Source: Siniperca chuatsi (taxonomy: Eukaryota > Chordata > Actinopteri > Centrarchiformes > Sinipercidae). Taken from it: DNA of 64,000 bases. The notes under the pieces were generated by a model that worked only from the letters and a program-made list of their open reading frames with translations, was not told the DNA's origin and searched no databases. The stretch covers positions 13,373,233-13,437,232 of the forward strand of contig NC_058052.1 of the NCBI RefSeq assembly GCF_020085105.1, given 5' to 3'. Positions 1 to 13,700 of this stretch are shown piece after piece (the first letter of the stretch is position 1; each line of letters starts with the position of its first letter). The position numbers and the translations under genes are program-made.

Positions 1-64
1 AATTAAAGCAATATAACTTATCGTGAATTCAAGAAATGTTGTATTTTCTTTACTTGCATTGCAG

Positions 65-563
65 CGAGGAGGCAGAAGCTTTGGCTAAAAGGCTCAAGTT
101 GAGATTTTATCGCGCTTCAGTAAAAGAGGACCTTAATGTCACCGAGGGTGGGTTACTGAAAATGTGACAACTGGTCTAATGCAAGTAAACAGTCTCATTC
201 TGGATGTTCCTGTCGTAACATTTCTGCTGCTTCCCTCTTTTTAGTTTTTAAGTACTTAGCAGAGAAGTATCTTCAGCGACTTAAACAGCAAACAGCAGAG
301 GAAACAGAGGTGGTCCATACAACAAGCAATAAAATAGGTAAGGAGTCTTTCTGTGCACCTTTTTATGTTACGCTTTATGATTCTGTCTTGAGGAGGGTGA
401 CATTACTCATAAATTGTGTTTTTCCATAGGTGTTTTTAATACCACAAGTAGTAATGTCTGCAACCAGAGCTCCAGCAACGGCAGAGAAGTCATCACTTTG
501 CGACCTAACAAACAAAGGACCAAGAAGAGTAAAAATCCATTTGGAAGCTGCAGCCTACTCTAG
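65..563 (+). CDS. rab23: Rab23 small GTPase, C-terminal three exons (partial)
   Basis: Exons 65-147, 245-337 and 430-563 (stop TAG 561-563) join in frame across GT-AG introns. The first exon reads EEAEALAKRLKLRFYRASVK, which is the end of the Rab23 G domain (the region around switch-distal helix alpha-5). It continues into FKYLAEKYLQRLKQQ and the hypervariable tail with RPNKQRTKK. Rab23 is a Rab-family GTPase that antagonises Hedgehog signalling and acts in ciliary and endosomal traffic. The P-loop and switch exons lie left of the window. The protein ends in Cys-Ser-Leu-Leu, a CaaX-type box whose final Leu predicts geranylgeranylation; human RAB23 ends in CSVP. The gene is convergent with bag2. 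Confidence 0.96.
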
Positions 564-2724
564 ATAACATCATTTAACTTTAGTGACTGACTATTGTTTC
601 TCAGACTAGATTGGTCATTGTTGTATTCTGTGGAGGTAGCCACAATTAGAGACCAAAGCCCAAACAGACTGGGAAATACTACTCTATACTACTTTAATAA
701 CCTGATGTTTAAAGTTGTTTCCCCACATTGATGGTTGAATTTTCTTTGATTAAGCCTAGGATCTCCATCAATGATCTGCGCACAAAACCTGTCAACGTTT
801 ATACACTCTTGGGTCCTCCTTGTAGTTGCCTTAAGTAACAGCTGCAGCTACAGTACGTGTATGTTGTGTCATGAATTTAATGATACTCAAAAAAAAAAAC
901 AGAAGATGGTTTTTACAGTCACCCAGTCCTGTTTTGACATTTCAACTGTGCAATATGTTTGCATGTATTGTAGAAGATACACAGATTATTTTGTACCATA
1001 TTTTTCTAACTGTCAACAGAATATGGTTCAAACTATACTGTTTATCGTGGACGAAACACTATCGAATCCAGAGTTAATTCTCTGTGCAGAAGTATTTTTG
1101 TACGAATCAGAAAAACAGTGTTGAGTGATATTTTCGCTGAAGTGTTGACATAGTGCCAAATTTCCTCTTTCTGAGCTGTAGTTAAATATTAATACTGCAG
1201 TGATATGGATGTAACATGAAAATAATAGAATGTGCTTCTATGTATAACCAAATATCATTAACTATTGACACAAACTAGTCCTCTATATGACTGCTTACAC
1301 TACACTTACAGATTTGTTAACCAAATTCTAAGACTTTCACAAAGTCTAGGACTTTGTGATGTAAAACACGAGTTGAATTAATGATACTCTGCTCTTTGAG
1401 TCATAGTACCTCAAGTCACAATCAGTTATAGCACATGTTTTTGATTGCAGTTGTTTACATTTTACATATTTCATGCTGTGCCTTTCTTTAACTTTGGTAC
1501 AGCTTTGAGTAACTCATTGGTTAGCCTCAAGAGTAAATAAGTTTCACTACCTATGTATTCAGACTTTACTATATTTCAAACAGTTCAAACACTAAACATG
1601 GTACATGTACATTTGAATGCCTGAATATGCAAGCTTCAGTTTCTTCTCACTACATGAGAAGACAAAAAAGACCCAAACTAATGGTCAGTCCTCAATACAG
1701 CGATTGTGAACTGTATGTTATTGCCTTGTCTGCATCAAGCCATTTCCAAAACTCATTATCTGAAAGACACCAGTTTACCAAGCACAAAGAATTATGTGGT
1801 GATGTGGAAACATCTTAAATCTCTTGTCTGAAACTATGAACACTTCCTTATTAATAGTTATAATTCTAAGTATTTTACTTGGAATTAGAATACATAGGAC
1901 AACTGGGAATACCTGTGCATGCACATTTTTCTCTTTTTAAAAAGTTTTGTAACTGATCTTGGATTTTCTGTTAGAACCTTTTCCCTGATTCAAATGAACT
2001 TTATTCTCAAGTTGAAGTTCAGATGGGACTGTCTGTTGTGAAAATCCCAAAAGGGGCTTAAAATGTGTTCCAGTTATACCATTGGTACTAAGATTGTGTC
2101 ATATTTCAAGCTTTCTCATTTAGTTGTGCGTAAACAGTGCTGTTTTGAAAAAAAAAAAAAGTGTGGCATAACCTTGCATGCAAGCCTTTTTTTCCCACAT
2201 CAGTGAATGTCCAACCATGGTTGCAATGCCACAATGCCTTGTCCATGTTTACATTCTCCCCCATTGACCACCAGTAAGCATTTTAATCTCTACTCTTGCT
2301 GTTTGTTTAAAATTGCCTGCACAGTAAATCTGTAAATAATTATTTCTCAAGCTTTCTCTTATTTGTAACATTGTGTTTACTTTGCCTTTTTGACTGAATG
2401 GATTTAGCGCACTTTACCATTAAAATGGCATATAATCTTAAAGAACCATAAGTTAACTAACCATACTTATGTGCTGTCACTCAGGTGTTGTAATAATCTT
2501 TGTGTCTGTTACTCTACTTTTCTCAAATGACTTCATAAACCAATTTCACACATTTAGATGGACAAACCAACATGTGTATGCTTTCAGCCTGACAAAAACA
2601 ACACTCATTGTTGGATTTTTGTTTTAACAGTTAAAAATGTATCACAACTTGAAGTGTGCCACACAGCTGTGCACCTGATGTTATGTTTGGGGGGGAAAGT
2701 TGATGGTGATCTGACATAAATAAA
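564..2724 (+). other. rab23: rab23 3' UTR (predicted)
   Basis: This is about 2.1 kb of AT-rich sequence with no splice-consistent coding exon. It ends at a strong AATAAA at 2719-2724, which is the best poly(A) signal downstream of the rab23 stop. An earlier ATTAAA near 2421 could give a shorter transcript. Small ORFs here (for example at 771-1124) have no family resemblance. The extent is inferred from the signal only. Confidence 0.6.
2719..2724 (+). terminator. rab23: poly(A) signal, rab23
   Basis: AATAAA on the plus strand, followed by an AT/T-rich stretch. It is the likely 3' end signal of the long rab23 transcript. Confidence 0.55.
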
Positions 2725-3487
2725 ACTTTACTTTTTTCTTGGGCATCGAGTGTGTAGTTTCAAATGACAATTATCTTCTGCCAATCTTGTAACCAAAACT
2801 TTGTGCATTTGGTCAGAGTTAACAAGGCCAATAGGGACTAGAGATAATCTCAAAAGTGTAAACGGTGTCACTAAAACATGGTGTTGCCTGTACCTGTGGC
2901 GGTCTTCACATAAAAGTTAAATAAGCAACTTTTTCAAGAGCTTTCAACCACATGTCACTCTTCTTCAGCAGATGGGAGTTTGCTCAGACTCAATCCGCTG
3001 AGGAAGAACATGCGATGTGGTTAAAAGCTCCTGAAAAAGCTAGTAAGTGGACCTTGAGTTAAAATGATGTTGTCAAACCTACTTAGATGTTTGTAGCTGA
3101 TTAGCAAGTGACTTGCTAGCACTGTGTGCTATCGCCTTGTTTTCTATAGCTTCATACAGTAAATGATTGTTTTGGCTAGGTCTCCATTTTTAAAAGCATT
3201 GTTGACGGCAACAGGATACAGTCTATAGACTAGCCTGAATAAATAAAAGTACTGCTTCGTCTACTGTATTTGTGTGTAAGTATATGTGCAAGTAAGTGAA
3301 TGTGTATGCTACTGGATGGTTAGGTGCAAACAATAGGTCCCCTGAAAACCAACCGATAAACGTGACAGCTTGGCCACTGATAATGTAAGTACTGTTGTGC
3401 TGTTGTATTCCCATCTATTACAGCAACAGGCCACCCTTGACATATTCAAAGACTTCTCTACTTAACACTTATTAGACAGTGTGTTTT
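2725..3487. other. Intergenic gap between convergent rab23 and bag2
   Basis: There is no coding exon on either strand. It contains a long imperfect foldback at 2929-3039. A plus-strand AATAAA within the AATAAATAAA run near 3238 has no gene assigned to it. Confidence 0.6.
2929..3039. repeat. Imperfect inverted repeat (foldback)
   Basis: The left arm is about 2929-2971 and the right arm about 2997-3039, with a loop of roughly 25 nt. The outermost 25 bp of the arms pair with only two mismatches. The inner part pairs with small bulges up to the loop. It could be a MITE-like remnant or a hairpin-forming transcript; the sequence does not decide between them. Confidence 0.7.
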
Positions 3488-3493
3488 TTTATT
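3488..3493 (-). terminator. bag2: poly(A) signal candidate, bag2
   Basis: TTTATT on the plus strand reads AATAAA on the minus strand, about 530 nt past the bag2 stop codon. It is the first good signal in that direction. Confidence 0.5.
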
Positions 3494-4021
3494 TACTTTT
3501 TGGACACATGATCTGACATAAAAACTGCTTTGTGCAAACATGAAGTAAAATCCACAGCTTAATGTGATTTGTGTTGCCTTCATACAAAGAGGTAGTGTAT
3601 GCACATCCAAAATCCTTACCAAGTGCCTGATTTAGAAAGGTGAGACAATGAAAGAGAAAAAAGATACTTCAGCATTGGATTCATTGTTTGTCAAGCACTG
3701 GGTTTTCCAATAAACTGACCAAACCTGCTATGGAGCACTATTCCATTGTATCTTTTTCTGTCTACTTAAGTGCACATGTGAACACACATTGTGTACTGGT
3801 ATACACATTAAACCATCCATATTGATAGGTTAGTGAAAATGACAATAATTTGAGGGTAAAATGTGAGAAATCACTGTAAATGAAGGCCCTAAGGTTCAGT
3901 ATTACTGTAAAGGACTCATTCACAGCTACATGCAGAGTCCTTCTAAAAGTTAGTACAGGATTACAACAGTTCTTTGTGAGGTTAGTGGCATTAAAGACAT
4001 TTTATGTTTTGGTGAGGAGTC
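3494..4021 (-). other. bag2: bag2 3' UTR (predicted)
   Basis: This is non-coding sequence between the bag2 stop codon and the first minus-strand poly(A) signal. Nothing else is recognised. Confidence 0.5.
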
Positions 4022-6139
<2,118 letters not shown>

Positions 6140-7646
6140 CCGTCCCGGAGAGAAATCCTTCCCGTGTGCGATCAACACTCCGAGCTGTCCAGCTGACTGT
6201 AGCTCCTCCGGCTGCTGCAGCCCACGGAGAGAACATTTCCTAACATGGGCTGCAACTTCCTTCACTCGGTCCTCACAGAAGTTTCCCGAGGAGCCCAGAA
6301 CAGTGGTTCCCAATGTCAGGTCCGAGGACCCTCTAGAGGTCCCTGACAGGCTCCCAGGGTCCCCACACATACTTAGATTTGGTTATTTCATTCCCTACAC
6401 ATTTCCAGATGTGTAAATGTAACTGTTCTGACAGTTGTAACTTATTTTTTAATTTCTATACTTAACAAATGTCTGTAGGTGAGGGTTTTTTTTTTTAACA
6501 ACATTTTAGAAAATGGGTCTACTTAAGTACTCATTATTACAATTTTGGGAGCCCTGGCTTGGTGTGGACTTCAGATGGCTTTCACTGGTTAATTTTTTTT
6601 AACATAACTGGCAAATAAGATAAAAGTCAAAGTTACAAAACTGTTGTCAGCTGGACAGCCTAGAATTACTTTTTTTGTTCTTAGCACTTTAACTTTCTCT
6701 TGAAAAATTTTAGTGATATTCATTTCTATCAATAGAATATTACAAAGATTGTATATTTTCTTAAATAAATTACCCAGATCTCTCCACCATGTTCTATGTC
6801 CTGACATCTATATGAGAATTAAGAGTTTAATCCCATTCAATCTTAGAGGCAACTTCCCCTGTGAAATTGTAGTTAGATGGTAGCTGCCAAATTCTACAAC
6901 CAGAAGAGTCCAATCCCAATGAACTTGTTCCACGAGTGCATAAACACTCAGTTTACAAGCTATTTTAGTATATAGGACAGTTTTCTCCATTACCTGATTG
7001 ACCTCTAATCAGATTTACAAGAATCTCAAATTATGCAGTGGACAAGTGCCTAATAGTAGAACAAAATAGCAAAAAAGCTATCGAAATACATAGATCCCAG
7101 TTACAAAGGCAGCAGCACAAAACACATCTGAATGCCAACTTGCAGTGTGAATCCACTTTGAAAGGAATCTGTCAGTCACCCACTAATGATTTTGAAGACA
7201 ACATAAGGACACTAATGTAAAGATCAGGACCTACGTACATGACAGCACTTCAGGAAAGACAAACTTTTCTACATACAAAGGGTGGCCCTACTCCTTACGG
7301 TGCATACAATACACTGGATTTCAAGTCTGCAATGAAACCAGAGATGGCAATTGGAGATGCAGTTACTGCACTGTGGTCACAAGTTCAGCTACGGCATTTT
7401 GCAGTGTCATCGATGCCATCTATAGCACGTGTGTCGACACACCGAAGGGTTGAGTCTTCATAACAGAGGACTGTGCATAAATCTACAGCCACAACCCGAA
7501 CGTCCACAAAATGGGATCTGCCAACCACAGTATGGTCTGTGTGGTTCCCTGTGATGGGAATGCCTTACATTGATTTTATCATATAATTATAAATGGATAG
7601 ATTTATAAAATGATTAAAAACAGAAAAAGTAAAATAGCAACTAACA
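6140..7646. other. bag2 upstream region and gap to znf451 3' end
   Basis: 6140-6340 is relatively GC-rich and is the likely bag2 5' UTR/promoter. The rest is AT-rich. Between about 7030 and 7560 there is a more balanced stretch with open frames on the plus strand (7038-7220 and 7239-7463) that I could not assign to any family. Confidence 0.45.
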
Positions 7647-7652
7647 TTTATT
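7647..7652 (-). terminator. znf451: poly(A) signal candidate, znf451
   Basis: TTTATT on the plus strand is AATAAA on the minus strand, about 100 nt past the znf451 stop. Confidence 0.5.
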
Positions 7653-7752
7653 TAATATATTCAGATCACAAATACCTGCTACAAAACATGTCATTATAAT
7701 GTCTGATAAACATTGTGTCCAAACGAAAAAAAAAACAAATCTTTTCATGTCC

Positions 7753-10700
7753 TTAAAACTCCAGAAGACTTCTTTTAAGAGCTTCTTCCAACTCTGTAAA
7801 AGAAAAGAAAAGCAGAATATAAGGATCCAAGTTACAGCATGACCAAATAAAACACTTTAGTAACATTATCAATAACACTAACATCTTGAGTTGTTACATT
7901 TCTATCCTGATACAGCTCCCACAGTCATGTATATGTTGTCACTGCAAACACACAACTCATTGGGCCTCATGCATGAATGTTTTCTTATTTTTCAGCAGAC
8001 TTAAGTGCCGTCTGCAAACCACAAGCCAACAAGCCACTGATATTTGACAGGTAACGGTAAACGCAGACAAAAGAAATGAAAGAAAAAGAAAATACCACCT
8101 AAGGGCAGCTATAAAAAAACAAAACACTTTTCTTCTGCAGAGAAAGAAACTTTACTTAATGAAGTTTAGTTAAGAAAGAAAATCTTATTTTCAAGTGGGA
8201 GCAGAAAAGTGCAAAGCATGGCACCAGTGCAATTAATACTGTATGTGCAGAAGAGCGAACTCTCAGAAAATGGATGCCAAAAAACGACTGTCTGCTGCCA
8301 GGCGTACTATTACAGCCACAGGAGGGGCCCAGAAAACTGTCAAAACAACAGACATGGATGAGTACAATGGAGAGGTTTCTCTATCGGGGGTGCAGTCTGA
8401 TTTTCCAGTGGACAGCGGCCTACCACAGCCAGGTTGTGTGCCCTCCCCCCTGCAGCCAGCGGGCCACCGCATTCAAGATGTGATTCTGTGAATCACATTT
8501 TTTGAATGGAATTATTTTCTACTGAGGAAGGGGAACGGATTTGGAGATGGTGCCTTGATGCGCGCACAAGTACAGTTGATTCCTCAAATTGTATTGGCTA
8601 GGCTAGTCCAGCAATGGCATTAAAATCCCCTTTTATCTGGGTCTGCTGAGCAGCACACTGTGGTGTTAAGTGGGAAGCAAATACTGATGAATACCACAAA
8701 AGTTCTTAAATTGTTTGCACGCACATTTTAAGATCAAATCTGTGCTTACGTACGATTCATGCATGAGGCCCATTGTTTTTAGTTTCTGCCTGACAACTGT
8801 AACTTGGCCTATCACCTGGAGGGCAAGCTTGACAAGCACTCAATATGTATTGGATCTTAGTTGAATTTAATTGTATCTGTATCAAATATTTTGCTTTTAT
8901 GGAAAACTGAACAGTTGTTATGAAGGACTGTTTATCAGAATAAACATTCCTGTAAATTTGCATCACTGTGTAATATTTCACTGTCAGTAAAAAGTATACA
9001 AAAGGGACATACAGTAGACTCAGCAAAACAGAGAAGAATGTAGCAGAGGATTTAAAGCTACTGGAATAAATTTGTGATCTCCACAATTCAGTCGCAGCCT
9101 AAGGCTGCAATGAGTTATAAACTTTTCTCAGGGGAAACAAGGATTACATGCTCAGCCACATAAACACAAACCTGCTGACTCCCTTGCTTCTTCTGCACTG
9201 AAAGACGGTGAATGGTTCATCTCCTCCTCTGATTCATCTGTAAGACAACACATTAAATAATCCCAATAAAACAATAAGACGTTATATACATGTATATACT
9301 GCATATGTAAGACATTTCATAACTTTCAACTTGCAGATCTAATACAGTATGCATAGTCTTAAATTTTATCAATTGTTGAGCCAGATTCCTCTTTGATGAA
9401 ATGACATGGTAGCTTTGGAAAAAACAAAGTTGATCAAAACACAAGCACTAAAATGGGATGTAATATAGCTCCAGTATATATGTACACTCTGCATTTGCTT
9501 GCCTATCTATTTTTCTATGTGGCGTGAGTTACACAGTGGTTGTGTATTGTTTATTGCCTACTTTCATGTGCTTCACTCTCTTTGTTGACCTGATCCATGT
9601 TGAAAAACTTCACCAGTGTCTCATCTTCAATCTCTGAAATGACAATATAAAAACAGAATTAAAAGCTGCACGCAAACGTAGATAATGAATGTCAACAAGT
9701 TGAACTGATTTACCATTGGTGTCTGGTTTGATCTCCACAGCATTGACTATTTTTACAGTGGTGGGTTCTGCTTTCATGTCTCTTCTGCAGGTCCTGGAGC
9801 TCACGCAAGGTTCCAGTGTACAGTGTCGGGAATGATAGTGTTTATGGAAACTCGGTACATCCATAAACCTTTCCTGGCAAGCTTTGCATTCTACGTCAAA
9901 GGTCTTGTCCAGGTTCAAAGCTGCGTGTTTTGTGTGGACGTGAGTCTTCATCTGTGCATAGGAAGGCACAGATATGCCACAAGGAGCGCACACATACTGA
10001 CATTTTCCTTCAGTGGCCAGATCCCTCATGCATTGTGTATATGTAGCTTTCATGTCCTCTTTGCTCTTTTCTGAGCCCATGCATGGGCATGTAGGCTGAC
10101 TGGAGCTTTCAGCAACAGTAGGCTGAACAACTTCAACATCATCCATACAGTAGTAGTCCTTACTGTGGAGACTCTTGTAGTGCTCCAAGAACTCGCCCTC
10201 AGATTCAAACTGCATGCTGTCGCAGAGACCGCAGAAGTGGGAGCTCTTTATCTGCCCGTCGTGCTCATTCATACAATGTCTACGTACAGTGGACTCTTTA
10301 AAGAACTTCTGAGGGCAGTGTCCACAGATGAATCTCTGATAGCTGTGACTGCTCACGTCATTGCAGTGTTGGTGGACGTCCGCTTCCGAGTCAAAGATGT
10401 CCTCGCACATCCTGCACATCCACGCCTGCTCTGCTTTTGAAGAAGATGTCTCTACTGTGTCATGCCGGACTGCGGTTTTTGTGGAGGATGAATGTAGGGT
10501 GACCTCTTTGCTGGTGGACGGCTTGTCATCAATGATCGTGGCGAGCTCCTCCGCAACTTCTTGTTCAGTGAAGTAGGTGTGTCCGCTGTGAGCTTCTGAC
10601 ACATGTGACAGGATGTCTTCATACCGAGGCATTTCCACGTTGCATTTGCGGCAGTAGAAGAGGAAGTTGGAGAGATGAGCTCCCCCGTGAAAGCGACTCA

Positions 10701-13700
10701 TATGCAGGCGGGTAATTGAGGACTCTCCCATGAGTTTGCCACACACGCCGCACTGATGGAAAATTTGGTTCACAGCCAAGAGATGATTATTGGCTGCAGC
10801 CTCCTCTGAGAACTGCAGACCACACTCGCAGCACCATGCTGTTGCTGAGTTTCTGCTAGTGCTGGCATTCACGCTCGCGCTTAGTCTCTGCCGTTTGGCT
10901 GGAAATTCTTCACAATCGCTCCTCTTCTTGTTTCTTTTTTGAAAAGGCGTTTCAAGGCCGGTGGACTGTCTTCTCCCCTGTGCCTCTCTAGCCCTCTGTG
11001 TGTGTTGAATTTCACTAAACCTGCAGTACTGAAGGACTGCTTTCTCCATCGTTTGGTTGACCTCCACATCATGCTGGGTCGATTCTTTGTGTCTCTCAAT
11101 TTCAGCTTGGCTGAGGAAGATTTTGCAGCAGAGGGAGCACTGCCCTCGCACTTGCAGCTGTTTCATTACCTGCACTATTGTTTTATCAGCCTTGGCCACT
11201 GCACAGCCCTGTCTGCAGTACACACTAAAAAAAATAAATAAATAAATAAAAAAGAACAATAAGAACAAAGGAAAGGAGAAATGACACGTTGTACTCAATA
11301 AATCACAATAAAACTTACTTAAAGTGAGCTTGAGCTGCCTGATGTGAGATCAGTACTTTGTGGCATAAAGAGCATCGGACATTAAACGTTACATCCTTGC
11401 ACAGAGCGATGAGACGATTCTTCACGTATTGTGGGACAGGAACTGGCAGTGCTCTTCCTCTGGTGTCTTTAACAAGAAGAGAAAAGTAAATGGTACATGT
11501 AGTCTTCCTCATATAATACCTCCTGAGCACTTTCTTTAAGAAATGTAAAATAAGCCAAAAAAAGACAACCAAGTCATTTAGAAGATTTCGCTCATCTAGC
11601 GTGCACTGGAAATTTGCATATACAAATCCTTTAGGGACACAATCGCATGTATACAAAACTTTATTGTATATTATTCTAAACTTTATTCTATATTATTCTA
11701 AACTATATTCTTTATTCTTTATTCACACATTTATCACTACAATTGCACAGATGAAATAGAAAGTTGTTCAATTTTACTGCTTAATAACTATATTTTCACT
11801 TCCCCATGCCCATTTATTTTGGGGATTTGGATATGTGAGGTTTCAATAAAGATGTGTAGATAATAAAAATACAACTTACCATTCATGGCAAGTGACTCTG
11901 TGAAGTGGTTTTTGGCTGACATGTGCTGAAGACACTCATCTCGGAGGTTGAAGAGGACGTAGCAGGCAGGACAGGCAAAACACACAATCCGCTGATAGGT
12001 CTGAGTGATGCTGTGACCATCAGCAGTAGATGAGGACAACTAGTAATCAAAACAACATAATTAAAAAAATGTTTCTTTTCAAAAGAATTATTATGCTACT
12101 GTAGATCAATAGTTATTAACCACTACTTTTAAAAACTAATAGAATAAGTCAATGACACAGTCAGAAAAGTGCATAAACCTTAGACTCAAGATGCTTCCTC
12201 CATGCTTCTTTAGTTTGAAAATGTTGACCACAGGCAGCACAGGCAAAAAGCTCAGATGGACTTCCTTTGAGATTGATGGTTGGGTCACAAGGCGAGTGAT
12301 CAAACCTACACACAAGATATTTTATTACTAAATATGCCATATTTGTACTCAGGAAAATGGTTCAAAAGGTATTACAGCTACACTGAAATGAACAGAAAAG
12401 GATTACCTTTTTAAGTGCCCATCGAGGAGGGACGCATTGTCATAAACTCGGCCACAGTTAATCACTGGACAAGTGTGTCTAGTTGAACTATTTCTGGGGA
12501 AAGAAGCAGGTCGGTGTCTTCTTCCAAAACCAGCACTGATCACTCCAGGTTGAGGACCTAAATAAAACACAAAGGTACAGTATAATAAGATGCACAGTCA
12601 GTCAACTGACACATCTTCTCCAACACGTAGTAGCATTGTAAAAGAGCACTGTCTCATTTGCATGCCTATATCTCTTAAAACAAAATTACATTTTAATCAG
12701 TGGATTATTGCAGCAGCACAAAATAGTGCACTGGTAAAAATATAAAAACAGCACATGACAGAAAAATGCCTTTAAAGCTGTTCTATTGGCTTGAATCAAC
12801 TCAATGTCACTGTGACAATGTCAATGATTGTGTAACAGATTTCTCATCCAGCTTAAAAATGTACCTGGCATCTTTAACCACATGTCTACACAGCGCTTTG
12901 CTTCCTGATTTATTCCATTTGTAGAACTAAAAGCCAGCTCCTGCTGTCCACGAGCTTTTTGTAAGATTTGTTTCTCCTGAGAAAGACACAAAAATCGATT
13001 AACAACAACAGAACATATTCTGCCATATTTTTTACACTTGATGACAGATAGATCGAGGTCAGAGGAAGCCGACAGACAGTGTTTAATGTATGTTCTCTAA
13101 GTGACAAACAGTATAATGCCGTACGGAGTGAATACACCACTGATCATTCTTGTACTGTAGATTGCCGCAGTTATTTGTTTTCTATCCAATCTGCCCACAG
13201 GGTGGCACTGTTACTGCTATAACTGGCCTTACATGACCCCATATACCAACAGAACACACAAAGAACATTTCTACTGAGCATTTTAAGTTACATTTACCCT
13301 TTAAATGAAAAAAATACAAATAACGGCTGGTTATACAGTTGTTAATGAGGTTTTGCCAGCACTAAAGCAACAGACTGGACTTTCCTTTGCTAAGGACACA
13401 AACAGCTTTTGCAGAGTAGTTAATAAATAAAAAACTACTGTATGTATTGATAATATCGCACAAGTCTATTTTAGCAGTTGTAAGGTGATCATATCATTTT
13501 GACTCAAGGTAAATGCATAAGGCGTTCCTTTGCCAGTGTAGATGTTGCGCTGGATAAATGTGAATGTTTGGATGGAAATACTAGTAGAACACAGTTATCT
13601 CAGTACTGATTACATACAAGTTGAGCGTGTCTTTTTGCTTTTCAATGCAAGATGAAGAAACCAACTGAAGACAACGGTGTGATTGACACCTCCAAAAATG

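Larger units (their letters stand above)
7794..9171 (-). other. znf451: znf451 last intron
   Basis: GT-AG intron of 1,378 nt. More than half of it is the inverted-repeat-bounded transposon at 7962-8771. I see no minus-strand coding exon in it. Confidence 0.8.

Noticed and set aside
771..1124. 117-codon frame downstream of rab23
   Set aside because: It lies in the rab23 3' UTR, Cys/Ser-rich without pattern, and overlaps another equally plausible frame.
7429..7442. 14-bp palindrome GTGTGTCGACACAC
   Set aside because: Short palindromes of this length are expected by chance somewhere in 64 kb, and no functional context was found.
9823..10576. Plus-strand frames over the large znf451 exon
   Set aside because: Shadows of the zinc-finger exon on the opposite strand.
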